From Alloascoidea africana (Eukaryota > Ascomycota > Alloascoideomycetes > Alloascoideales > Alloascoideaceae): 64,000 nt of DNA. Both the position numbers and the translations under genes were made by a program. Of the stretch, positions 1 to 10,752 are shown piece after piece. Under the pieces are notes generated by a model that saw only the letters and a program-made list of their open reading frames with translations, was not told the DNA's origin and did no database searches. Positions within the stretch are counted from its first letter, which is position 1, and each line of letters begins with the position of its first letter. The stretch spans positions 237,734 to 301,733 of the forward strand of contig JAKTTT010000024.1 in NCBI GenBank assembly GCA_030581615.1, read 5' to 3'.

Positions 1-719
1 ACCAGAACGAACGGGTTCTATCCGTGAACAACAACAACAACAACAACGATACTAATAATACTAATACTACAACCACTAATATTAATAACGATGAGGATGA
101 TACAAAAACAAATAAGAACAATCGAATTCGCAACACCAGTACTCTGGGATCAACTCTCCATCCTCCTTTGAAACCGAGGGCCAAGGCTTCAGCACCTTTA
201 TTCTCAGTGGCCAAGGAGAAACATATCCAAACGAAGAGCTCCCAAAGAGCAGTATCTGCATCTGCTACAGCTGCAGTCCCTCACAGCCAACAGTTATTGG
301 GGGTTGCACCTGTGCCTAGAGCGAAAATGTCTGCACCTTTACTTTCTATGAATTTTCGAGCAGTCACGTCTGATTTGGACGACGAGGGAGAGCTGGATGG
401 GTTAGGACTGGCTCCACCAACAGCACCGTTCAAGCCCAAACGAGGTCTCACAAGCTCACATAGCAGTCTCAATCTGCACGGCCTTCTGATGAACTCGTCA
501 GAGAGCTTGCCTGTATCTGTTGAATCTGGCGGGAACGTATCTGCATCCTCGCTGTATTCGATTCATGGGCTGGACAGCGGCGGGTCTATTGCGATTGGCA
601 ATGTAGACGGGGGTTCTACCGTGAGCACTGGAACAGAGCCCCGGCTGAGTGACGATTTCAACATCGATGAGGAGGAGGAGGAGGAGGATGATGATGATGT
701 TTTGGAACGGCGACTCTGA
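1..719 (+). CDS. C-terminal part of an unknown low-complexity protein (5' partial)
   Basis: An open frame enters from the left edge (codons in phase with position 3) and ends at a TGA at 717-719. There is no ATG before the Asn run, so the start lies outside the window. The visible 238 residues begin with an Asn/Thr-rich tract. A short motif of the form PRAKxSAPLxS occurs twice, about 50 residues apart, and may be a short linear binding motif. The chain ends in an acidic Glu/Asp run just before the stop. No catalytic domain is visible. I do not recognise the family. The composition resembles the disordered tail of a regulatory or signalling protein, which is inference only. Confidence 0.6.
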   Translation, partial: QNERVLSVNNNNNNNDTNNTNTTTTNINNDEDDTKTNKNNRIRNTSTLGSTLHPPLKPRAKASAPLFSVAKEKHIQTKSSQRAVSASATAAVPHSQQLLGVAPVPRAKMSAPLLSMNFRAVTSDLDDEGELDGLGLAPPTAPFKPKRGLTSSHSSLNLHGLLMNSSESLPVSVESGGNVSASSLYSIHGLDSGGSIAIGNVDGGSTVSTGTEPRLSDDFNIDEEEEEEDDDDVLERRL

Positions 720-1339
720 AGTTTAGCGTCATGTTCTATTAATTTCCATAGAATATAAAGTATTGGTGTAGGTTCAGCTAAAATGGCATGTACGCTGCTG
801 CCAATCGTCAGGGAGATGATGAAGCCCAGGGTGCTCGGCCGTCCAGCGGAACGGAATGGTTATTACTGAACTAATCGGAACAAAACGTAGCTATATATCT
901 ATGGAAAAGCAGAGTTAGCTCGGGGACTGGTATGGACATTCTCATATGGGCATGGATAATGTGTGCTTAAACGAAAAGTCTAGAGAAAGGACAACCGCCA
1001 TGCAGCCCGGGCAGGCTGCCCCCTACGACGGGCCTGAGCTGCGTGTTTACCTATTGCTGCTTCTTGACAACAAAACCTCAATCTCTTTTCCCTTTTTTCT
1101 TCCCTCTTCTCTTCCCATTCTCTTCTCTGCCCTCCACTCCGATCCAGTCCAGGATTTTTCCCTTCCATTCTCTTATTTTCACTTTGCTTTGTGCTTTTCA
1201 CGAATCTTACGCATTCCGTTCCCTCCCTTGTATATACACCACACCACTGTTCCAAATCTTACGCTTAGAGACAGGAATGGCAAGGACATACCATTCGCTA
1301 TAATACATCAGGATCACAAGAACATATTCGACAAGGCAA

Positions 1340-3285
1340 ATGGCTATTAGCACCAGCACTAGCAATGGAAAGGAACGAAAGCACGCACAGTCACACGCTA
1401 CAAAGCTGAAAGGGTGGACACATTGCATTCCTTCTTCCGAGGGACTCATTACAATTAAAGATAAAGCTCTAAAGGATAGGAAACCCGTTAAGGGTACATT
1501 TCATATTGCAGCGGCTTCTACTTCTGCTGTTGATGGTGGTGGTACAGGATTGAGAACCAAGGTGAAAACTTCCTGTTCTGATTCAAATGAAAAAAGGTAC
1601 AATTTCCCAAATAGGAATGAGAAGAAAATCGTCGCTGAGGTCAAACCATCTGAAAACAACAACCAAAATGAGGAAGCAAACACCACAGTGATTCAAATTG
1701 ATGAAGATGAAGCTATTGAGGGTATGGTCTACTAATTGTGGTTGGTAGTGGACGAGAAGAAACCGAGCAGAAAGAAACTTGGAGCTAACACTAAAGTTTT
1801 TTTTAGCGACCCCGAAACCTAAAGCTGCCAAGGACCAGATGGTTCAAGGACGCTGCCGACAATCGGCATGGAATGATGCTGCTACAACGACGACCACGAT
1901 AATTGGTGATGTTTCCGGCAAAGTAAAGTCGTTGGAGACTAGTAATAAACTGCACCCAAAGTCTAAACCGCAACATGAGAACACGCAAACCCTCACAGTG
2001 AGGAAGAGAAAGAGATCTTCGAACGGATCGGATTCCTCATTGTCTAAGTATGAGAACCCAAATGCCTTGTCCTTAGAGTCAACTACACAGTGGGCATGTA
2101 ATGTGGTTCGAAGCGCTTCTCTCCCACCCACTTTCCCTAGAAATCGGTCCAGCTCTAATAAGAGCCTCGTTTCTCTGCTGGTAGGACCAGACGGTAAGGC
2201 GAGTGTGATTTTGGATTCAGATTGCAAAGTGTCTGAACCTGTAGCCACCAGCAGCAAGTTTAAACGCCAGAGAGTGGATAACACTGATGATGGAAGCACT
2301 ATGGAGCCTGTAAAATTAATTCCAGAAGTTGATGCCCAGACCGAGACGGAAACCGAGACTGAGCCTGAGCCAGAACATGAGCCAGAACCTGAGCCAGAAC
2401 CTGAGCCCGAGCCTGAGGCCAAACCAATGGAAATATCCTCTCTTTTGAACGTTGATTCAAGTGCATTTGTGACGATGGATGAGGATGCAGACACGGGTCC
2501 CAAATCCCCTATACCAGACACAAACATGAACAACTGTGATGGAGAAAACAGGTTTCTCCCGCCTCTTGCGTTTACGTTGAATGCTGGCAAGATTCCACAA
2601 TTGAACAGTGGCATGAACCGTGGCAGTAACAACGGCAGTAATGCGAATATTGACAAGTTTGAAGGCATCATGGGAAACTTTGCAATGCAACAAGATCCAA
2701 TTCTGTCTGGAGATGTAGCAGAACCGTTTGCAACTACGGGTCCGGGTGCTATGGCATCGACACCTGTTGTAACCCGTCTGAGAAGGTCGCAAACGCCAAA
2801 TGTGACACCAGGGACTGGCCGGTCCGCAACAGCAGGAGCTTCAGGCAGCAGTCAGGGTTTTGGCAATGGAGACATGGCAAGTTCCAGCTCGGGTCCAGGA
2901 AGTTCTGCGCATTACAGTTTATCTGCCAATGGGTCGCAAAGTTCTGCTATTCCAAGCTACTACTCTAGTGGACTGTTTGCTGGTGGTGTTGGTACTGGAG
3001 ATCAATCCGCGTTTGGTTTGGACGAGCCTGTTTTCTCACCTTCTCTTGCAGCTACTCCAAAATCACTTCAAATGCTCTTTAACGCGACACCGGGGAGCAA
3101 TGGAAATGGCAATCGCGGTAGCAATAATAGCGCGTTTTCGGCGATCTTGGGCACTCCTCCTACAATGTTTGTACAATCTCCAAATAGCATTTTGAACAGT
3201 TTCAAGAGCTGGGGATCAGGCACGGGTTTTTCTGACAAGAGATTTAGTCTTTTCCCAGGTTCCGGTTCCGGTTCCGGTTCTGGAC

Positions 3286-3316
<31 letters not shown>

Positions 3317-3836
3317 GATTCTTCCCTCGCAGATTAACCATCAACTCCAACTGACGAATATTACGCCAACGAGTTCGAGAGTTGCACATGGTAGTACAAA
3401 TTCGAGTGCAAGCGCAAGCATTATTTCTAGTCTGCTTTCGGGAGCCACGGGTGAAGATTCGGGTGCCTGCACGGGCAGCAGCGGCTCCAGCAGTAACGGA
3501 ATATTCAATTTGATCCAGGCCATCAAGCCGTTTAGCCCGAGCGGTAATACCAACAACAGCAATAATAATAATAATAATAATAACACGAATCATAAAATCC
3601 GCAAAGTTCTCAAACAGAAACCCAAAAAGTCCTGGAGTTTTGCCCCAGGAGACGAAGGAAAGCATTTTACAAAACACAGAAATTTTGTAAAGGCTTCTAC
3701 TAAGTCCATGATTATGGAAAATAACAATGACGAAAGAATTGATGGTGGATATGATTACGACTATGGAGCAGTCAACCTCGATGCGAAAAAAGCATTGGCA
3801 CAAGCCATATTGCGGAAACGGGTTCTCGTGAAATGA
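1340..3836 (+). CDS. Spliced gene for an 803-residue Ser/Gly-rich protein of unknown function
   Basis: Two exons, 1340-1721 and 1807-3836, join in frame across an 85 nt intron. Without splicing exon 1 stops at 1735, and the downstream frame has no ATG near its beginning. The ATG at 1340 follows a pyrimidine-rich leader and a TATATA-like box near 1231. The product is mostly disordered. It has Lys/Arg-rich patches (including KRKRSS, possibly nuclear), a Glu-Pro dipeptide run, several Ser/Thr-Pro sites around the middle, a Ser-Gly run and an Asn run. The last 20 residues form a basic, possibly helical tail. No enzyme domain is visible. The pattern would fit a transcriptional or cell-cycle regulator, but no family was recognised. 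Confidence 0.75.
1722..1806 (+). other. Intron in the 803-residue protein gene
   Basis: The donor is GTATGG at 1722. A GCTAACA branch-like site lies at about 1783-1789, and a T-rich stretch leads to the TAG acceptor at 1804-1806. Removing it joins codon 1721/1807-1808 and keeps the frame open for another 676 codons. The branch site close to the AG matches the other introns in this window. Confidence 0.8.
2342..2418 (+). repeat. Hexanucleotide repeat encoding Glu-Pro dipeptides
   Basis: Imperfect GAGCCT/GAGCCA units inside exon 2 of the unknown spliced gene encode a run of Glu-Pro pairs, preceded by Glu-Thr pairs. The period of six bases preserves the frame when units are gained or lost. Confidence 0.85.
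3258..3316 (+). repeat. Hexanucleotide repeat encoding Ser-Gly dipeptides
   Basis: GGTTCC/GGTTCT/GGCTCT units encode alternating Gly and Ser in the same gene. An AAT trinucleotide run encoding Asn follows at about 3559-3583. Confidence 0.85.
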
Positions 3837-4781
3837 CCCAGGACAAACAATTTCTTTTCATTTTTGCTATTATCTTACTTGCATTTTTTTTATATTTTTG
3901 ATTTTCAAATTTTGGGTTTTTAGAGAGGCTCATTGATGCTTCTATACACCCAGATCCATTTCATTTTTTTTTCTCAACTTTTATTCTTTTTATGTTGTTT
4001 CATTTTGCATTTTTACGTTTGAAAGCTTTGCATCTTTCTCATAAAGAAGCGGAAAAGGAGGAGCAAGAGCGAGGAGGGGAAAGGGAAGGAAAAGAAGGAA
4101 CGATACCATGCCATACCATTTTTCATATTTCATTTTTCATTTTAGCGTCCAAAGAAAAAAAATTACTGCAAGTAATAATAATAACGAGAGTGCTACCTAT
4201 CAATCAACCATGCTTGCATTCTTTAGTTATTGTATTGTTATCTATAGCATATAGACAACCACAGTTATTCAAGTTAACAATGTAGAACCACTTTCACCCC
4301 TGTTCATACTCCACTCGACTCCTCTCCACCACCCTTCCCTCTGTCTAGGTTATGATAGTTAACAGGGAAAAGAGGGAAAAGTATACTAAAAGAACCTCAA
4401 AAACTCAATTGGGGGGAACATTTCATCTCGGATTATCCAACTTTCAAGAATCATACTGTGTTTAGCAATCTTGGAAAATGAAAGGTGTAAAAATAATAAC
4501 GATAGAATGAAATGCCGAAGATCTTCAATTCAAAAAGCATCAACGCAGGTTAAAAGTTCAACATCCACAAAAAAGCAAAACCTAACCCCTATGATAATAA
4601 ACAAGCATAAGAAGCCTCCCCCAAAATATCGGATTTTCGTATTTTCGTATATTCTGAATGGTTATTCCGGTATTTCTTCAAGTTGCTTCCTGGTTAGCGG
4701 GAAGTCAAAAAAAGATGAAGAAAAAATAACGAAACAATCGGCTCGGCCAGAGTGGGTATAAACTTTATTTTAGGAGTTTTT
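3837..4781. other. Intergenic region between two convergent genes
   Basis: AT-rich sequence with T-runs at 3881-3899 and 3964-3992 that could serve as 3' end signals, then a purine-rich block near 4044-4100. Short open frames here lack coding character. I see no gene. Confidence 0.5.
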
Positions 4782-5654
4782 TCACTGGTTGGCTTCCAAT
4801 TTGGGCACTTTGATCAAGACGTAGCGTCTTATTCCACCTGTTGAGCTTCCGCGTTGGGAATTAGCATAAGTGTTCGCGATAGTAGTATTATTTCTTGCAT
4901 TTGCAATTACATATTTAACCTTGATACGATTCAGGTCAAGAGGAACGTTGCGTGGTAGCTGGACGGATGTCTCGAAGATGCTTTGTGCGTAGATGTTTGA
5001 GCTGATGGGCTGCTGCTGGCTATATGGCGAAGATGGAGAGGAAGACATGTGCGAATGTATATCAGAAGAAGCATGCAGTTGTTTTTTGCCCTTTACGAAC
5101 AAGAGGTTTGTGTCTGGGTCACAGCGAACAATAAGGTCAATGTTGCTCCCATTTTGGTCCTCATAAAAGAGAAAAGTAATTACTTCAAAGTAAGCTCCAC
5201 AATCTGTTACGGTGGAGGAACGGAAATAGTGTTGGCGTCTAAAGTTGGCAGAGATGGTCTGGTTAAAGTCCTGCAAAATGTCCCAAAACGATTGCAAGCT
5301 GGTGGTTCTGGGGTTGAAAGGGGTAGATAAGCCATACACGTTGTGTGCAAAGTTCCATTCGTCGTTGTACATTTCTAAGGGATCAAAAATATCTAAATTT
5401 TGGTTCTCTTCTTTTGCTTTGCTCTTGGCAAGATGTCTATTGTTGTTGAACTTCTCAGCATTGTGAAGATGGGAATGAGGGTGATGGCGTATTTGCAAAG
5501 ATGAATTGCCATGGTGGCTATGCTTTGGCCTCTCCTTTGGTGTTGGATTACTACGACTGACGGAGGTTGAAGCCTCCATGTCTCGGTCCATGGATTCTGC
5601 AAGTTGCCTTGCGGAATGGACGAGCCATCGCTGGGGATTAGTCTTGCTTGTCAT
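4782..5654 (-). CDS. Small heat-shock (Hsp20/alpha-crystallin-like) protein, divergent
   Basis: A 290-residue protein starting at the ATG at 5654. The C-terminal half fits an alpha-crystallin-like fold. A strand region ends in FVKGKKQ, then after a Ser/Gln-rich insert comes FETSVQLPRNVPLDLNRIKV, which resembles the family pattern of a hydrophobic strand, LP, and a 'valine-acidic-isoleucine-lysine' strand. The chain ends RYVLIKVPK, like the LTxxVPK end of the crystallin domain. Known members are ATP-independent chaperones that hold unfolded proteins, in yeast the Hsp26/Hsp42 type. The N-terminal 85 residues are His/Ser-rich and low complexity. Odd points are the insert inside the domain and the divergent core. 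The assignment rests on motif resemblance only. The neighbouring mannosyltransferase gene is transcribed divergently. Confidence 0.6.
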   Translation of the reverse strand: MTSKTNPQRWLVHSARQLAESMDRDMEASTSVSRSNPTPKERPKHSHHGNSSLQIRHHPHSHLHNAEKFNNNRHLAKSKAKEENQNLDIFDPLEMYNDEWNFAHNVYGLSTPFNPRTTSLQSFWDILQDFNQTISANFRRQHYFRSSTVTDCGAYFEVITFLFYEDQNGSNIDLIVRCDPDTNLLFVKGKKQLHASSDIHSHMSSSPSSPYSQQQPISSNIYAQSIFETSVQLPRNVPLDLNRIKVKYVIANARNNTTIANTYANSQRGSSTGGIRRYVLIKVPKLEANQ

Positions 5655-5851
5655 TAGAGTATATACAAGAGGGCAGATCTAAGGAGAAAACACGGAGTGG
5701 CATTTGAATGGAAGGATGATAGGTCAGAGTCGGAACCCAGAATCAGATGGATCGTGCTTTTTGGAGGTTCTTAGGAGACTGCCTACACAATGATGGCATG
5801 AAATGGTGGACAAAGCTCAATTCACGTAGAATAGTGGTCAAGAGTACAAGG

Positions 5852-5915
5852 CTAGGATTGGGTGGTAGGACTAGTATGCTAGGAAGAGAGACTAGCGGAA
5901 GACTAGTGAGGCTAG
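5852..5915. promoter_or_regulatory. Cluster of six CTAG cores
   Basis: CTAG occurs at 5852, 5871, 5879, 5892, 5903 and 5912, mostly as ACTAGT, GCTAGT or GCTAGG. CTAG is a self-complementary tetramer, so each copy could be a half-site in either orientation. The density is far above what is seen nearby. A factor is not known to me. Confidence 0.35.
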
Positions 5916-6433
5916 TATAGGAGCGTCGCTTAGCAAGTCCGATTGGTTATTTGTCGTCTAGTTCTTTTGCACGCTTACGCTGGTCTTTGTTCGTATTGGA
6001 AAAGGTCCAGCTCTGAGTATGCGTATAAGTGAACAAGCGAACGATCAAGAGCACATTTCCTGCCCCATTTGGCCGCTCCAGGTTGTAGTTTCTTGGCCTG
6101 AGAAGGATAATAAGAGAAGGCTTGGATTCGAGCAGTCGGTTCGATGGACGGTATGCACCGTGGTGATTACACTTGCTAGGTCGAGCGAAAGGTTCTTGTA
6201 GGTTGGATAACTTGATGAGCACACAGCTAGAGCGCGTTGAGTTAAAGAAGGACTAGATGACAAGACTGGAGCTCACCCAAGACCTAGCCGAGGAGCCGTG
6301 AAGACAGGACCCAATTCCAACAGCACCTTGGGCGTGTTTCTTCGTTTTGGTCCGCTTGGTTCTGCTCTTCTATCGGTGTCTTCGATCGTACCTGTAGCGA
6401 TCTACAGACCCAAGACGCCAGATGACAAAAAGG

Positions 6434-6519
6434 TGAAATCGAACCAGAAATCGAAACCAAAAGTCGAAATCGAAATCGAAATCGAAACCGAAACCGAAAC
6501 CCAGAGCGAAAACGAAACC
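6434..6519. repeat. Noncoding GAAATC/GAAACC hexanucleotide array
   Basis: About a dozen imperfect hexamer units. Read on the top strand they would encode Glu-Ile then Glu-Thr pairs, but the surrounding open frame has no other coding signature. Confidence 0.7.
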
Positions 6520-6820
6520 AGGTGTGAAATTTCCCGTGTGCTTGTGCTTGTGCTTGAACTTGCACTGCTGGTTGCAAAGGAATTATCTCACGGCTTATCT
6601 TATCTCGTGGAGGTGTAGATGACGGCACGACGGTGACGGCGACTGAGGTTTCTTTAGGTCTCAGCTGCTGTGGACCTAAGCGCCGGGCCTGAGCTCAGCG
6701 GGCAGCGCACCGGCGCAGATCGCCACGGCCGCATTCCCAGCCAGGTTAAGCTTTCCTGCAACGCCGCCCGAAGCGTCTGCCTGCGTCTGCCTGCGCCATC
6801 TCTGGCCGCTGTGCATCGAC

Positions 6821-6830
6821 ATATATATAA
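6821..6830 (+). promoter_or_regulatory. TATA box of the MNN2-type gene
   Basis: ATATATATAA sits 31 bases before the ATG at 6861, in otherwise GC-rich sequence. The close spacing suggests either a very short leader or that translation starts at a slightly later ATG (residue 8). Confidence 0.5.
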
Positions 6831-6860
6831 GCCCGAGCGCCGGCTCCAGAGTCTCTGCCC

Positions 6861-9218
6861 ATGAGCTTTGGCAATCTGACCATGAACAAGTCCAGCTACG
6901 GCTACGAGTACAGCTACGACTATGACCAGGCCGAAGCAGGCACTTGTCCTCATGAGCACGGTCTGCGGAAGGCAAAGACAATGTCCCAGCTGTTCTACTC
7001 GCCTGCCTCCAAGCACTTGCCCCAGTCTCGTTCTGTCTCTACTTCCTCCACAATATCTCGTTCTCTCTCCATGAGCTCGACTCCCAGAGCAGTATCAAGC
7101 TCTTGTGCAAGTCCCGGTGCTGCCTCAAAAGGCTATGGCTATGGCTTTGGGTTCGGCTTAAACTTCTTCAAAAAGAAGCTCAAACCTGCAAACAGCTACC
7201 GCAGACTCAAACCGTTCCTACTATTTCTAACCATCGTGGGACTAATTGCTCTTTCCTCAGACCAATCTGTCCCCAAACAAGATCTCTATGCTCTACGTGC
7301 ATCCAGAAGTTATAACTACGTGACAAAATACGTCTCCGAGGACACAAAGGCCCGTATCGAGGGTCTCCTGGAACAGGTCTCCCACCAAAGCCCCACGAAA
7401 CCCCAAATGCCAAACTTTGCCTACTCAAACGTTTTCCAACTGCTGGAGGATTCTCGCCCTACATCTCTGCCGCTCACAAAATACAAGACAGACAAACGTA
7501 TTTATCACGCAGGATATGACTCTTCGCCCGAACATGTTTTCTCTGAAGAGTTCTTGGGCAGCTTCCTCGATGTATCCGACGAGGAACACGCAGCCCTGCG
7601 TACCTCGCATTCAACTTTCCTAAATGCGCTTTTTTCGAGCGGTTCCATGGGTCTACAAACCGCCGTTGCCCGCAAATCTTTGGGCAAGGGAATCGTATAC
7701 GTGGGAGGAGGAGAGTACAATTGGCTCGTTCTTCTCTCGATCCAAACGCTGCGAAGTGTCAATACAACTCTGCCCGTCGAAGTCCTGATTCCTTCGGAAG
7801 CGGAGTACAATTCCGAGTTTTGTAATCTAATCTTACCCAAATTCGATGCTCGGTGCATTCTGCTACCCGATGAAATCCCTCAACAAGTGCTCACAACTTT
7901 CAATATCAAGGGCTTCCAGTACAAAGTCCTTGCCTTATTGCTCTCCTCTTTCGAGCACGTCATGTTCCTGGACGCTGATAACATGGCCACCAGGTCTCTG
8001 GACTACTTGCTTGGTTCATACCCGTTTGTGTCCTACGGAATGGTCACTTGGCCCGACTTTTGGCGCCGTGCAACTTCCCCATATTTCTACAAAATCGCAG
8101 GTGTCAAAGTCGGTGAAAGAGTCCGTGGAGACATTTCCACCACCACAGCCGCAGACCTCGAGTCCGAGGTGCCATTTCACGATCGCAAGGGAACTATTCC
8201 GGATCCTTCCACTGAATCCGGGGTACTTCTCTTTTCCAAGTCCATGCATTGGCGAGCTCTGTTGCTAGCGCTCTACTACAACGTCTACGGACCCGACTAC
8301 TACTACCCGCTGCTATCGCAAGGTAGCGACGGTGAAGGGGACAAAGAAACGTTTCTTGCTGCTGCAACAGTCCTAGGAGAAACGTTTTATCAAGTCCAGA
8401 CAAACCTGGGCGCCGTGGGATACCTGGATGACAATCAGTTTCACGGCACAGGCATGACTCAGTTTGATCCCTTCCAGGACTATCTCCACATGGGTTTCCA
8501 AGCGCGTCAACAACAGGAACTCGCAATTTTGGCACCACAAAAGGCTCATACGAAAATGTTTATCAAGCCAGTAAAAGGCGATCAAGGTGATGAAGACGAT
8601 GAAAATAAAGGGGGAATATTTGAGAAAACGGGTACATATAAAGCGGAAAAGCATTCGCCTTTCAAGCGTGATTTTGAACAAGAACAGCAACAAGAGGAGA
8701 GCGAGCCGGAATTCGTCCAGGAACAACAACAAGAAGAGTTTAGTGATGAAACAGCGACTGATGTCATTGAAAACGACAATGAAGGTAACGAAGAGGAGGA
8801 AGAAGTGCTTGAGGAGGTAACAGAGACCAAAGAATTTAGACCAAAAGTACAAGAAAACCCATTTACAAAGCCTCAGGTACTCTTCATCCACGCAAACTTC
8901 CCCAAACTTAACCCGATATCTCTCATATCCAACAACGTTGTTACAGTAGCCAACGAAAACTCCAATGAGGAAATCAATAGAAGACGCATCTATGGAACAG
9001 GCATGAATCACGTAGTAGGTTACGATTTTGAGCTCGAGGTTTGGAAATCAATGAAATGGATTCTGTGTCATTTGTTACGATCTACACCTGAAGACGACCT
9101 ATTTGGGTTTCGGAAAGATGACGATAACGGCAGAACGATCAATACGGGCGAGGCCTGTTCCATTGTTTCCGATCATGTAATGTATTTGGAAAGTACCACT
9201 GGTGATATGGAACAATAA
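6861..9218 (+). CDS. Golgi alpha-1,2-mannosyltransferase, MNN2/MNN5 type (GT71)
   Basis: A 785-residue type II membrane protein. A cytosolic N-terminal tail of about 115 residues is followed by one membrane anchor at about 117-134 and a luminal catalytic domain. The block GIVYVGGGEYNWLVLLS begins the glycosyltransferase core. FLDADN, with the metal-binding DxD at 371-373, and the later TESGVLLFSK, LALYYNVYGPDYY and GDKETF blocks are typical of fungal Mnn2/Mnn5, which add alpha-1,2-mannose branches to N-glycan outer chains using GDP-mannose. A Glu/Gln-rich acidic insert at about 570-660 splits the C-terminal region, before conserved-looking sequence resumes with VLFIHANFPKLNP. Family members are usually about 590 residues; the tail and insert account for the extra length. 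Confidence 0.88.
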   Translation: MSFGNLTMNKSSYGYEYSYDYDQAEAGTCPHEHGLRKAKTMSQLFYSPASKHLPQSRSVSTSSTISRSLSMSSTPRAVSSSCASPGAASKGYGYGFGFGLNFFKKKLKPANSYRRLKPFLLFLTIVGLIALSSDQSVPKQDLYALRASRSYNYVTKYVSEDTKARIEGLLEQVSHQSPTKPQMPNFAYSNVFQLLEDSRPTSLPLTKYKTDKRIYHAGYDSSPEHVFSEEFLGSFLDVSDEEHAALRTSHSTFLNALFSSGSMGLQTAVARKSLGKGIVYVGGGEYNWLVLLSIQTLRSVNTTLPVEVLIPSEAEYNSEFCNLILPKFDARCILLPDEIPQQVLTTFNIKGFQYKVLALLLSSFEHVMFLDADNMATRSLDYLLGSYPFVSYGMVTWPDFWRRATSPYFYKIAGVKVGERVRGDISTTTAADLESEVPFHDRKGTIPDPSTESGVLLFSKSMHWRALLLALYYNVYGPDYYYPLLSQGSDGEGDKETFLAAATVLGETFYQVQTNLGAVGYLDDNQFHGTGMTQFDPFQDYLHMGFQARQQQELAILAPQKAHTKMFIKPVKGDQGDEDDENKGGIFEKTGTYKAEKHSPFKRDFEQEQQQEESEPEFVQEQQQEEFSDETATDVIENDNEGNEEEEEVLEEVTETKEFRPKVQENPFTKPQVLFIHANFPKLNPISLISNNVVTVANENSNEEINRRRIYGTGMNHVVGYDFELEVWKSMKWILCHLLRSTPEDDLFGFRKDDDNGRTINTGEACSIVSDHVMYLESTTGDMEQ

Positions 9219-9858
9219 TCCGACTCAAGGAACCTTGAACACGAAATGAAATAGAATATAAATCAAATGAGATGAGATGAGATGAAACGAATCATACTGA
9301 ATCAACACAGATTCATGTTTCGGAGAAACTGCTCAAACTGTCGTTTCATCTTGAAATAACGATGCTGAGAATCAGCAAAAACAGAAAAACACAAAAAAAG
9401 AAAGAAAAAAAAAATCTCATCAAAAAAGGCATAATTAATTTACTTTAATTCGGGTATTGTATCTAAAACTTTGTTTCTCAACTCTTTGTTTTTTAATTTT
9501 TTAAGTTGTCATAATTTTTTGTTCTCTTTAAATTCTTCTGGTTGGTGTTTTATCGTTTCTTCATTGATTAATACTATTTTAGATCTACTGAATGGATTTG
9601 CTTTACTTGATTTGATCCCAAACTACTAGAAACATCTCCACCTAGAAATTGTATACCGAAAAAGGGTAAGAGATCTCAAAACTCTGTTTTGTGGGTCCTG
9701 CTGTAATCACAAACAGACCTCGTAAATCTAAGGTTAGCTTAAGCGTTCGTGCCTACTTGTGGCAGGAAATAAAGATTGAGAGAAGAAAATAGGCAAACTG
9801 ATTAGGGTTTCAGTATAAGCATGATGTGCTGCTGCTTGCATGCCCAAGCAGATGCCCG

Positions 9859-9898
9859 AACTGGAGCTGGAGCTGGAGCTGGAGCTGGAGCTGGAGCC
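9859..9898. repeat. GAGCTG hexanucleotide array
   Basis: Six to seven near-perfect GAGCTG units with no convincing gene around them. Confidence 0.8.
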
Positions 9899-10752
9899 GA
9901 TGCTCTTCTCTCTGCGCCAGCTCGGATATCCATTCGCGCTAGCCAAATGTGAATCACAGGGCCAAGGGTATTCTAAATGGGACCAGAAAACAAGAGAAAA
10001 AGAACGCTCATGTTTACTAATTAATTATCTCTTGCTATGGGCATGTATAGTGTTGTGTACACAGAGACAAAAACACAATGGCACACCTGTGTCTTATCTG
10101 AGACCATTCCTTGGCAATTAATTGTACAGAAAGAACAAAACCAACCATTACAACACACACAACCATCCCATGATTTGAAAAGTGAGAAGGTTGCAAAAAA
10201 GTTTACTGCATTTCTAATGCGTTTTCTCTGTTCGATAGAACAACTATTACTAAAAATACTTTACCCTTTTCAGTTAGCTGGTGATGGCTAATTACCCTAA
10301 AAATCCAACCTACCTGCCCCCACACGGAACAGAAAGATGGTCTTTCTAGAACAAACAGGCACACACAAAAACAAAAGATACAATCCACTGGCTAAAAGAT
10401 GCTCGACGATGGGTTACAGCTGGAGGATCGTCATCCCTTGGATCTCACACCTTCTGTTTTTATGCACAGATGTCATATGGACAATACAATAGGCAAAAAC
10501 GGTACAAAAGTTAAAAAAAGGTTGGGGTGAGACAGGCAAGCTTTGGCCTGGCCTGTTCTTGTCGGTCTCTTAGAATACCCAAAATCGAACACTGAAGAAT
10601 CCAGAAAGAAGGTCTACTGTTCTTTCTGTACCATTTTCTACTGCTTATATTCATCATCCTTATTCTGCAATGTACATTGGCGAAGACACATTAAATGTGT
10701 CATTTTTAAAATAGAAAAGCAGAGCAGACCCAGAGACAGCACATGCTTCACA

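Larger units (their letters stand above)
5655..6860. promoter_or_regulatory. 1.2 kb divergent intergenic region (sHsp-like / MNN2-type)
   Basis: It lies between two divergently transcribed genes and so holds both promoters. Visible items are a TATATA at about 5661-5667, immediately upstream of the sHsp-like start; six CTAG cores at 5852-5915; a GAAATC/GAAACC hexamer array at 6434-6519; and a GC-rich block at 6665-6800 that ends in a TATA box at 6821. Open frames over the hexamer array exist on both strands but look like repeat artefacts. Confidence 0.5.

Noticed and set aside
1844-2671. Minus-strand frame of 275 codons with Ser-Gly runs
   Set aside because: Antisense shadow of the Glu-Pro hexamer array in the spliced gene.
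6284-6628. Minus-strand frame with repeated Phe-Arg pairs
   Set aside because: It is the reverse reading of the GAAATC hexamer array; no other coding character.
8373-9011. Hydrophobic minus-strand frame inside the MNN2-type gene
   Set aside because: Antisense of the acidic insert, where Glu/Gln codons read as Phe/Leu/Val.
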